Positions 6,225-12,372 of a stretch of DNA of 12,634 nt are shown here, piece by piece (the first letter of the stretch is position 1; the number at the start of each line of letters is the position of its first letter). This stretch comes from Candidatus Parcubacteria bacterium (GTDB lineage Bacteria > Patescibacteriota > Minisyncoccia > Phycocordibacterales > Phycocordibacteraceae): the NCBI GenBank assembly GCA_027310925.1, contig DAICZX010000081.1, positions 1-12,634 of the forward strand. The letters are read 5' to 3'. The position numbers were made by a program, and so were the translations under genes. The notes below the pieces were generated by a model that was given only the letters and a program-made list of their open reading frames with translations, ran no database searches and had not been told where the DNA came from.

Positions 6225-7589
6225 ATGATACCGTTCTTCAGTAGGGTTGATAAATTAGGGGGTAAATTCACCAGCAAAACCGGTGTCCGGCTTGAGCCTT
6301 GGCCAATCTTTATTCTCGCTGTCGTGGTCCTTTTCATTTCGTTCATATTTATGCCGAGTGGAGTTTCCACGGCTCTCTCGCTCGCGCTCTTTCTCGCGCC
6401 CTTATGGTTGCCTTTTCTGATTATAGACGGGGCACTTATGCTCTGGCTCGCACTCAAACGTGGTGAATTTATTTTTGCACAATCCTACACTGTGCTTGAA
6501 ATAAAGCCCCCCCGCAGTCTTGTAAAAACACCACTTGCCATGGAGACATTCTTCTCAAGCCTAAGTCTCACAGGAGGAGAATCAAACTGGTATGCGAAAT
6601 GGATAAAAGGTGGTATCCGACCATTTTTCTCCCTCGAGATAGCTTCATTTGAGGGCCGCGTGCATTTCTTTATATGGACACGTACGAATTTGCGAAGGAT
6701 CATTGAATCGCAAATGTATGCGCAATACCCAGGCGTACAGATAGTCGAGGTACCTGATTACACACGACTTATTTCCGCGAAAACAGACGAATGGTCTATC
6801 TGGGGTTGCGACTACAAACATACCGCGAAAGATCCTTTGCCAATTAAGACCTATGTCGAGTATGGACTTGATAAAGTGCAGAAAGAGCCGGAGCAAGTTG
6901 ACCCGCTGGCGAACCTTATTGAGTTCCTAGGGTCTGCGGGGAAAGGGGAATATGTATGGCTCCAGTTCGTTATTCGTGCACACAAGGGTGAAAAGTATCA
7001 CAAAAAAACTGGATCTGGCAAAGATTATACTTGGATAGACGAAGCGAAAGAACTCGTCGATGGTATTCGAAAAGAAACACGGGATTCTTACATTGATGCG
7101 GTCACCGGCGAAGAACGTCCGGGCTTCCCTAATCCGACGAAAGGCCAGTCGGAGATGATAGCGGCCATTGAGCGCAACGTATCGAAGATTGCATTTGACG
7201 TTGGTGGCCGCTGCGTGTATCTCGCGAAACGGGAGAGATTCAATCCCGTCATGATTACGCACATCATTTCGCTTTTCAAACCATTTAGCACCGAGGGGTG
7301 GAATGGCATAAATTCGACCGGATGGCTGAAACGGTTTGATGATTACCCATGGGAGGTTGGCGTCGGAAAAAAGAAGGATCTATATCGCCGAAAACTTGTC
7401 GAAGCCTATCGTCGGCGTCAATTTTTCTACGAGCCATTTTCGTACGGCGCCTTTAAAGATGATGCGATGGTAATGAGTACCGAGGAACTTGCAACCATTT
7501 TCCACATCCCTTCACGTTCTGTCGAGTCGCCGGGCCTTGAGCGTATTCAATCTGCCGTAGGCACCGCTCCACCAAATTTGCCGACGTAA
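6225..7589 (+). CDS. DUF8128-like membrane protein, N-terminal half of CPR VirB4/TraD-type ATPases
   Basis: The protein has 454 residues. It has two N-terminal membrane helices (about 27-45 and 48-77) and then a large cytosolic part. Landmarks are LEIKPPRS near 91 followed by KTPLAMETFF, a segment with SLEIASFEGRVHFFIWTR, IESQMYAQYPGVQIVEVPDY, and near the end STEELATIFHIPSRSVESP. I recognise this order from the region that precedes the ATPase domain in CPR proteins annotated as type IV secretion VirB4/TraD-like (DUF8128). Here it stops without any Walker A motif, so a motor ATPase, if there is one, must come from another gene. Start 6225 is set by the promoter; an in-frame TTG at 6204 lies in the hairpin. 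The stop TAA overlaps the next ATG (TAATG). A role in DNA or protein transport or in pili is inference. Confidence 0.72.
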   Translation: MIPFFSRVDKLGGKFTSKTGVRLEPWPIFILAVVVLFISFIFMPSGVSTALSLALFLAPLWLPFLIIDGALMLWLALKRGEFIFAQSYTVLEIKPPRSLVKTPLAMETFFSSLSLTGGESNWYAKWIKGGIRPFFSLEIASFEGRVHFFIWTRTNLRRIIESQMYAQYPGVQIVEVPDYTRLISAKTDEWSIWGCDYKHTAKDPLPIKTYVEYGLDKVQKEPEQVDPLANLIEFLGSAGKGEYVWLQFVIRAHKGEKYHKKTGSGKDYTWIDEAKELVDGIRKETRDSYIDAVTGEERPGFPNPTKGQSEMIAAIERNVSKIAFDVGGRCVYLAKRERFNPVMITHIISLFKPFSTEGWNGINSTGWLKRFDDYPWEVGVGKKKDLYRRKLVEAYRRRQFFYEPFSYGAFKDDAMVMSTEELATIFHIPSRSVESPGLERIQSAVGTAPPNLPT

Positions 7590-8599
7590 TGCGCATGCAG
7601 GTATTCAAGCGTTATAGCCAAACGGCTTCTCCAACGATCATGTCTAATATTCGGCGTCACCAGAAATGGTGGACGGCGCTGTTCATACTCAGCATATTTA
7701 CCATTAGCGGTTGCTATCTCCTACTCTTGCCACCCGATGGTCCTCCTTCGAAAAGTACGGTGGTTATAACATACGGTGCATCAGCGTCTCTAGTCACACA
7801 AACTCTCGCGAATGCCCATGTTATTGCACACCCAGAACTACTTCAACTCATACTGCGTTTCTTAGGGGCACGTAATCAAGCCAAAGCCGGTGTATATAGT
7901 TTCATCACACCTGAAAGTCTCCTTACTGTCGCATATCGACTCATCACAGGCGCATACGGTATTCCGCTCATACGTATGACCTTCCCGGAAGGGATGAGTG
8001 TTCGTGAAATGGCAGCAGAAGTAGCGAGCACGTATCCGTCAATATCTGCCGAGGAATTTATTTCAGCCGGGCAATCCTATGAAGGTTATCTTTTCCCTGA
8101 CACATACTTCTTTTCGCCTTCTGCAGATGCTGCATCAATTGTTAGTGCGATGCGCACGAATTTTAATGCGAAAATAGCACCATTATCTAATGAAATAGAT
8201 TCTTCTGAATATTCACTTCGTGACATAATCATTCTATCATCTCTTGTTGAAAAGGAGGCGCGTACAAATACTGATATGCGTATTGTTGCTGGCATTCTTT
8301 TCAACCGTCTCAAAATAGGCATGCCGCTTCAGGTCGATGCAGTATTTGGATATATTTATAATCGTGCTACATATTCACCTTCGCTAGCAGATCTTAAGGT
8401 CAATTCACCTTACAATACCTATACTCACACTGGACTACCGCCGGGTCCGATCGATAATCCAGGCCTCAATAGTATTGAGGCAGTCCTAAATCCAATAAAA
8501 ACGAAATATCTATATTACCTTACCGGTAAAGACGGTCTTATGCACTACGCGACAACTTATGCTGGCCATCAATCTAACCTTAGGAAGTATTTAGATTAG
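7589..8599 (+). CDS. mltG: Endolytic murein transglycosylase MltG (YceG-like)
   Basis: MltG is a membrane-anchored lytic transglycosylase that cuts nascent peptidoglycan and helps set glycan strand length. The protein is 336 residues from the ATG that overlaps the preceding stop; ATGs at 7595 and 7640 are alternatives, the last giving a shorter tail before the membrane helix (27-47). A LysM-like segment follows (STVVITYGASASLVTQTL). The catalytic domain has EGMSVREMA, GYLFPDTYFF, the catalytic Glu at 221 in SSLVEKEA (matching E. coli Glu218), LQVDAVFGYIYN, and the family hallmark SPYNTYTHTGLPPGPIDNPG. The C-terminus YATTYAGHQSNLRKYL is typical. The usual LQSDPT is LQVDAV here, with the Asp kept. 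It indicates a peptidoglycan wall. Its place after the VirB4-N-like protein may reflect shared envelope work. Confidence 0.95.
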   Translation: MRMQVFKRYSQTASPTIMSNIRRHQKWWTALFILSIFTISGCYLLLLPPDGPPSKSTVVITYGASASLVTQTLANAHVIAHPELLQLILRFLGARNQAKAGVYSFITPESLLTVAYRLITGAYGIPLIRMTFPEGMSVREMAAEVASTYPSISAEEFISAGQSYEGYLFPDTYFFSPSADAASIVSAMRTNFNAKIAPLSNEIDSSEYSLRDIIILSSLVEKEARTNTDMRIVAGILFNRLKIGMPLQVDAVFGYIYNRATYSPSLADLKVNSPYNTYTHTGLPPGPIDNPGLNSIEAVLNPIKTKYLYYLTGKDGLMHYATTYAGHQSNLRKYLD

Positions 8600-8608
8600 A
8601 ATGTGCGT

Positions 8609-9610
8609 ATGGATGTACGGGGGAAGAAAATATTTGTAGGGCTCTCCGGTGGAGTTGATTCGGCCGTGTCAGCGGCGCTCCTTGTACGCGCGAGCGCACG
8701 AATAACCGGTGTTTTTATCAAGGGTTTGTATCCACCCGGGATGCCCTGCACATGGGCGACGGAACGTCGCGATGCAATGCGAATAGCCGCTCGACTCAAC
8801 ATACCGTTCTTGACGCTCGACGCACACACCGAATATAAAAAGGAGGTCATCGACTACTTGCTTGCCGAATATCGTGCAGGACGAACACCGAACCCAGATG
8901 TCATGTGCAATAAGGGTATAAAGTTTGGGGCGTTTTACCGTTTCGCCATTTCCCGCGGAGCAGATGCTATTGCAACCGGGCATTACCGTCAGGGTGAAAA
9001 GGATCAGAGCTACTTTCTTTGGGCTGTTCCGAGGGAAATATTGACCACGACGTTATTCCCAGTAGGGAACCTCACAAAGGAAGATGTTCGCGCGCGGGCA
9101 AGACGATTAAATTTACCAGTTGCTAATAAAAAGGACAGCCAAGGTGTGTGTTTTCTTGGAAGTGTTTCAATTGAAGAATTCTTACGTACTGAGCTCAAGG
9201 TTTTACCTGGACGTGCGTTTGATAAGTATGGTCGTGCGGTCGGAATGCACGAGGGTGCGCTCCTCTTCACCATTGGGCAGCGTGTCACATTACGAGAAGC
9301 ACACGAAAGAGGGCCATGGTTTGTTCTTGCGAAAGACTCAACAAAGAATGAACTCATAGTGGGAAACACACGACTTCCAGTCACCACATTGACACAGCAT
9401 GAAATTCGGTTCACTGATGCGAACTGGTTCAATTCTTCAACATGTGTGCGGGAAGCGCAGTACCGTTACCGAGGTCCCCATATCATTGGACAAGTCGAAA
9501 ACGACAGGTTTATCACACCCGAATCTCTTCCAGAAGCGCCTGCTCCCGGCCAATCAATCGTTTTCTATGGGGATGACGGGCTTATTGGTGGTGGTATCAT
9601 TGCCGCATGA
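8609..9610 (+). CDS. mnmA: tRNA-specific 2-thiouridylase MnmA
   Basis: MnmA adds the 2-thio group to U34 of tRNA-Lys, -Glu and -Gln using ATP and a relayed sulfur. The protein is 333 residues from ATG 8609; a GTG at 8603 would add two residues. Motifs are the PP-loop SGGVDS (13-18), RTPNPDVMCNKGIKFGAF with nucleophile Cys100, ATGHY ending at 126, KDQSYFL, and DSQGVCFLG with the second catalytic Cys181. The C-terminal barrel ends in TPGQSIVFYGDD-like sequence (here APGQSIVFYGDD) and GGGII. The segment between GHY and KDQSYFL is only four residues (RQGE), about 15 fewer than E. coli, and the usual GQRKGL is GQRVTL. Both catalytic Cys are present, so it should be active. The stop overlaps the next start as ATGA (9607-9610). 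Confidence 0.96.
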   Translation: MDVRGKKIFVGLSGGVDSAVSAALLVRASARITGVFIKGLYPPGMPCTWATERRDAMRIAARLNIPFLTLDAHTEYKKEVIDYLLAEYRAGRTPNPDVMCNKGIKFGAFYRFAISRGADAIATGHYRQGEKDQSYFLWAVPREILTTTLFPVGNLTKEDVRARARRLNLPVANKKDSQGVCFLGSVSIEEFLRTELKVLPGRAFDKYGRAVGMHEGALLFTIGQRVTLREAHERGPWFVLAKDSTKNELIVGNTRLPVTTLTQHEIRFTDANWFNSSTCVREAQYRYRGPHIIGQVENDRFITPESLPEAPAPGQSIVFYGDDGLIGGGIIAA

Positions 9611-10020
9611 ATCACATACGTATTTTTTTGATCTTCATAGTAATCATGGTGTTTATCATTATCACCGGTCTGGTACTTTCGACGCAACATGCGCGTGGTG
9701 TGGTGCAGATATCGGTACCACAAACAAAGATAACTATACCGGTCGTCACGTTACATGATACCTTCAAAAAAGGTACACACACCATCACGGGTTCAGTAGA
9801 AGCACCAGATGCCTGCACTATCGTCACTCCCACAGCAAGTATCGAGGGTAATGCTTCAAGCACGGAAAACATTTTAATCGCGATTTCAATGCCAGTTGAC
9901 ACTGGCATCTGCCTCCAAGTACCGACAGTTATTGATTTTTCAACGACAATTGTTGCACCACCGCAAATATCGATAATTGCGACCATAAATGGTTCAGTAG
10001 CATCCACGACTTCTTCATGA
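9607..10020 (+). CDS. Small membrane-anchored extracytoplasmic protein, unknown function
   Basis: The protein has 137 residues. A very hydrophobic N-terminal helix (about 4-25, rich in Ile, Val and Phe) acts as a signal anchor. It is followed by a Thr/Ile/Val-rich, charge-poor domain with the alternating pattern of a beta sandwich. Two Cys (70 and 102) lie in DACTIV and GICLQV and could form a disulfide outside the membrane. A Ser/Thr-rich tail (ASTTSS) ends it. I recognise no named family, though similar short anchored proteins occur in CPR genomes. It overlaps mnmA and the following nuclease gene by ATGA at both ends, so its translation is probably coupled to both. Cell-surface location is inferred from the anchor. 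Confidence 0.8.
   Translation: MNHIRIFLIFIVIMVFIIITGLVLSTQHARGVVQISVPQTKITIPVVTLHDTFKKGTHTITGSVEAPDACTIVTPTASIEGNASSTENILIAISMPVDTGICLQVPTVIDFSTTIVAPPQISIIATINGSVASTTSS
9889..9908 (+). repeat. Short inverted repeat inside the anchored-protein gene
   Basis: ATGCCAGT (9889-9896) and ACTGGCAT (9901-9908) are perfect 8-bp inverted arms around the 4-base loop TGAC. It lies within coding sequence (MPVDTG) and has no following T-run, so it is not a terminator. It may be chance. Confidence 0.4.
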
Positions 10021-10892
10021 TGACTTTACCAATCATCACGAAGGCTGATGGCTCAACCGAAATATTCGACCCAGCACGTCTCGCTGCCTCACTTGAGCGT
10101 TCCGGTGCGGGGACACACGCTGCGGCACGTATTGCAAACACAATCACGAATACCGTAATTCCCGGCTCGTCCTCAAAGGAAATTTACACACGCGCTTTTT
10201 CACTCTTGCGCAGAGAGGCGCGTCCAATTGCTGCACGTTATGCATTGCGTCGCGCGCTTCTCGAGCTTGGTCCGACTGGGCATCCGTTTGAAGATTTTGT
10301 CTCACACCTCTACCGTGCAGAGGGGTGGCAGGTGGAGACGCGCAAAATGATTCAAGGGAAATGCGTTTCGCACGAAACTGACTTTTATGCTTCTCATCCA
10401 GAACAGAACGTATTTCTTGCCGCTGAGCTCAAATATCACAACGATCCTGGCTATAAAACTGATCTAAAAGTCGCGCTGTATGTAAAAAGCCGTTTCGATG
10501 ACATTTTTTCCTGTGATCCGGCCGTACGCACGTGTCCAATCGACCGTGGGTTACTCGTTACTAACACAAAATTTACTTCAGAAGCGATTACTTATGCCGA
10601 ATGTGCTGGTGTTGAACTTTTGGGTTGGGGTTATCCAATAACCAATAATCTATTTGCGCGCATGAGTCATGCGCGAGTATATCCTATTACTGCGCTTACC
10701 AGCCTTGCGCGTGCCGAAAAACGGCTTCTTATTGAACACGGTGTTATTGCTGTTGATGAGATCGTGCGCAATCGTCGTCTGCTCGATGTACTCCATCTTT
10801 CAAGCGAGCGGGTTGGTGAGCTGATTGCGGAATCTGATGGTCTCCTTAATCTAACATTTGCACACCATACTGCTGTTCTTGCATCTGTATGA
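10017..10892 (+). CDS. ATP-cone domain fused to an Mrr-like restriction endonuclease domain
   Basis: The protein has 291 residues and no signal peptide. Residues ~4-85 are an ATP-cone: ITKADGSTEIFDPARLAASL, then PGSSSKEIYTRAFSLLRRE and a YALRRALLELGP end. Residues ~88-205 are a PD-(D/E)XK fold of the Mrr_cat type: GHPFEDFVSHLY with Glu92, HETDFYA with Asp122, and AELKYHN with Glu137-x-Lys139 as the catalytic core, then RGLLVTNTKFTSEAITYAE. The C-terminal ~80 residues are helical. ATP-cones bind ATP/dATP and regulate ribonucleotide reductases and NrdR, so nucleotide-gated cleavage is a reasonable inference. No partner methylase is seen nearby. Starts at 10017 and 10020 (ATGATG) are equally possible. 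ATGA overlaps join it to both neighbours. It could be a repair or defence nuclease. Confidence 0.83.
   Translation: MMTLPIITKADGSTEIFDPARLAASLERSGAGTHAAARIANTITNTVIPGSSSKEIYTRAFSLLRREARPIAARYALRRALLELGPTGHPFEDFVSHLYRAEGWQVETRKMIQGKCVSHETDFYASHPEQNVFLAAELKYHNDPGYKTDLKVALYVKSRFDDIFSCDPAVRTCPIDRGLLVTNTKFTSEAITYAECAGVELLGWGYPITNNLFARMSHARVYPITALTSLARAEKRLLIEHGVIAVDEIVRNRRLLDVLHLSSERVGELIAESDGLLNLTFAHHTAVLASV
10657..10675. repeat. 19-bp near-perfect palindrome within the ATP-cone nuclease gene
   Basis: CGCGCATGAGTCATGCGCG has two perfect 9-base arms around one central base. It lies in coding sequence (around ARMSHAR). The size and symmetry resemble a dimer operator, but there is no promoter next to it, so a role is unproven. 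Confidence 0.45.
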
Positions 10893-11359
10893 TGAGATAT
10901 TTTTCCATGAGTTCATTTGTCGCCGGTGTTATGCTCGGCACGCTCGTTACGGGCGTTTTGTTCTTTGGTGGCAATATCGTTCCCGTATCGTCTGTTCCAC
11001 TCTCTGCGACGAGTACCGTTCAGGCAGTCGTCGAGAGTGGTGCTCTTTCGGTGTCCGATCAGCCTGCGGGGAATACAGTCATTGTTGAATCTGTTACGGT
11101 ACCGCCGCCCGGCGTTTGGGTAGCGGTACGTGAGATGCAAGGGAATGATTTGGGGAACGTGCTTGGCGCTGCATATGCGCGTGGTCCCCGAAGTAACTTA
11201 CCGGTCCCGCTCTTACGGGCGACCGAACCGGGTCGCTCTTATGCGATTGAACTTTACCGCAATGACACAAATGGTACTTTTAACTTCGCAAAAGACAGCA
11301 TCTACATAGACTTCAACACGGGCGCGCCAGTTATTTCCTATTTCATAACCACTAAATAA
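10889..11359 (+). CDS. Membrane-anchored DUF7282-like extracytoplasmic protein
   Basis: The protein has 156 residues; a second ATG at 10892 is possible. An N-terminal hydrophobic segment (about 7-31, SSFVAGVMLGTLVTGVLFFGG) is a signal peptide or anchor. A Ser/Thr/Val linker follows, then a beta-rich domain from ~52 to the end: LSVSDQPAG, VIVESVTVPPPGVWVAV, a GNVLGAAY turn, and NDTNGTFNFAKDSIYID. This order (DQ, then 'V..V..P..G..V', then 'G.VLG', then a 'D.NG.F' motif) resembles DUF7282, a domain of unknown function known from archaeal and some bacterial surface proteins. The match is by eye. It has no Cys and no catalytic motif. It overlaps the nuclease gene by ATGA and precedes the next gene by one base. 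Confidence 0.72.
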   Translation: MMRYFSMSSFVAGVMLGTLVTGVLFFGGNIVPVSSVPLSATSTVQAVVESGALSVSDQPAGNTVIVESVTVPPPGVWVAVREMQGNDLGNVLGAAYARGPRSNLPVPLLRATEPGRSYAIELYRNDTNGTFNFAKDSIYIDFNTGAPVISYFITTK

Positions 11360-11360
11360 C

Positions 11361-12122
11361 ATGGCATTCTCTCCCTCATCGAAAGAGCCATTTAAAATAA
11401 GCCGTTCAAAAATCGACCTGTTCATTGAATGTCCACGTTGCGCCTATCTCGATCTACGCTTCGGGGTGAAGCGTCCATCGATGCCCGCGTTTTCGCTCAA
11501 CAATGCGGTCGATGAACTGTTGAAACGCGAATTTGATATTCATCGGGCACAGGGCAGCGTGCACCCCCTTTTGAAACAATATGGTCTCGATGCCATACCA
11601 TTTGCTGATGACCGGCTTGGGGAATGGCGTGATGCGCTCCGTCGCGGAATCACCTACCTACATACTCCAACAAACATACTCGTACGTGGTGGCATCGATG
11701 ATGTTTGGATTAATCCTGCAGGGGAACTCATCATTGTCGATTACAAGGCGACCAGCAAGAAAAGAGGTCCGAGTACGGAGGAAGATTTGTATGATTCCTA
11801 TAGACGGCAAATGGAAATTTACCAATGGTTATTCCGTAGGAACGAATTTTCTGTTTCACCGACCGGGTATTTCGTCTACGCCAATGGCAAATCCGATGCA
11901 CGTGCTTTTGACGGAAAGCTTGAATTCGATATAGAACTTATCCCTTATGCTGGTAGCGATACGTGGGTTGAACCAACGATTTTTTCTATAAAAGAAATGC
12001 TTACCGGAAGTGATATTCCTAGTATAGGAACGGCGTTCGGCGGTGGCCCATGCGAGTATTGCACATATCGCGAGCAAGCCGGGGGTAAACTGCCCGCTTT
12101 ACATCGTGAAAAAGAGGGATGA
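11361..12122 (+). CDS. PD-(D/E)XK nuclease with paired CxxC motifs (Cas4/AddB-like fold)
   Basis: The protein has 253 residues and is soluble. The N-terminus KISRSKIDLFIECPRCAYLD (12-31) carries Cys24 and Cys27. The nuclease core has GGIDDVW (110-116, Asp113/Asp114), LIIVDYKATS with Asp127-x-Lys129, and the RecB-type helix YRRQMEIYQWLF with Gln150. The C-terminus has GPCEYCTYRE, Cys231 and Cys234. The nuclease motifs place it in the PD-(D/E)XK RecB-type group. The four Cys suggest a metal site closing the fold, Fe-S in Cas4/AddB or zinc, though those proteins use a one-plus-three Cys layout, not two-plus-two. No cas genes or helicase lie nearby. The family is one I associate with Parcubacteria. 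The alkyltransferase and uracil glycosylase genes downstream suggest a repair role (inference). Confidence 0.88.
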   Translation: MAFSPSSKEPFKISRSKIDLFIECPRCAYLDLRFGVKRPSMPAFSLNNAVDELLKREFDIHRAQGSVHPLLKQYGLDAIPFADDRLGEWRDALRRGITYLHTPTNILVRGGIDDVWINPAGELIIVDYKATSKKRGPSTEEDLYDSYRRQMEIYQWLFRRNEFSVSPTGYFVYANGKSDARAFDGKLEFDIELIPYAGSDTWVEPTIFSIKEMLTGSDIPSIGTAFGGGPCEYCTYREQAGGKLPALHREKEG

Positions 12123-12372
12123 CAACGGTTTCCGCGAGCGGGTTTTCGCGGTAGTGCGGACGATTCCGAAAGGGAAGACCTTGTCATACGTCGCTGTCGC
12201 ACGACGTTGCGGTTTACCGCGCGCGGCACGCGCAGTTGGTGCCGTGCTTCGTACCAATTACGATCCAGCTATCCCGTGCCATCGCGTCATTCGTGCCGAT
12301 GGTACGCCAGGTGGTTACAATCGCGGTAGTGTGCGTAAAAGATACTTGCTCATCAGCGAAGGAGCGTTATGA
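12106..12372 (+). CDS. Minimal MGMT-family alkyltransferase (DNA-binding/active-site domain only)
   Basis: The family repairs O6-alkylguanine by moving the alkyl group to a Cys. Motifs are FRERVFAVVRTIPKGKTLSY, the Ala/Arg-rich recognition helix PRAARAVGAVLRTN, the active-site PCHRVI, and GTPGGYNRG with a KRYLL tail. The active-site Cys is present, unlike the ATL proteins that carry Trp there. The protein would be only 88 residues from GTG 12106, so the N-terminal domain of Ada-C/Ogt (total ~165-175 residues) is absent. An in-frame ATG at 12043 would lie deep in the upstream nuclease gene and add residues that do not fit the family. The GTG start overlaps that gene by 17 bases. It ends in an ATGA overlap with ung. 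Start position is the uncertain point; the family is clear. Confidence 0.85.
   Translation: MKKRDDNGFRERVFAVVRTIPKGKTLSYVAVARRCGLPRAARAVGAVLRTNYDPAIPCHRVIRADGTPGGYNRGSVRKRYLLISEGAL
12359..12364 (+). promoter_or_regulatory. Shine-Dalgarno sequence for ung
   Basis: AAGGAG lies 4 bases before the ATG at 12369. It is the only good Shine-Dalgarno match I find ahead of any start in this window, which makes it stand out. It falls inside the last codons of the alkyltransferase gene. Confidence 0.7.

Noticed and set aside
7700..7720. Possible lipobox (ISGC) in the MltG N-terminal helix
   Set aside because: The hydrophobic stretch continues past the Cys (YLLLL), so it looks like a plain membrane anchor, as in other MltG proteins.
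8597..8602. TAGAAT as a -10 box just before mnmA
   Set aside because: No acceptable -35 or TG extension is present, and the gene is closely spaced with mltG, so read-through is simpler.
11361..12122. Cas4 and hence a hidden CRISPR locus
   Set aside because: No repeat array or other cas gene is visible, and the Cys layout differs from Cas4.
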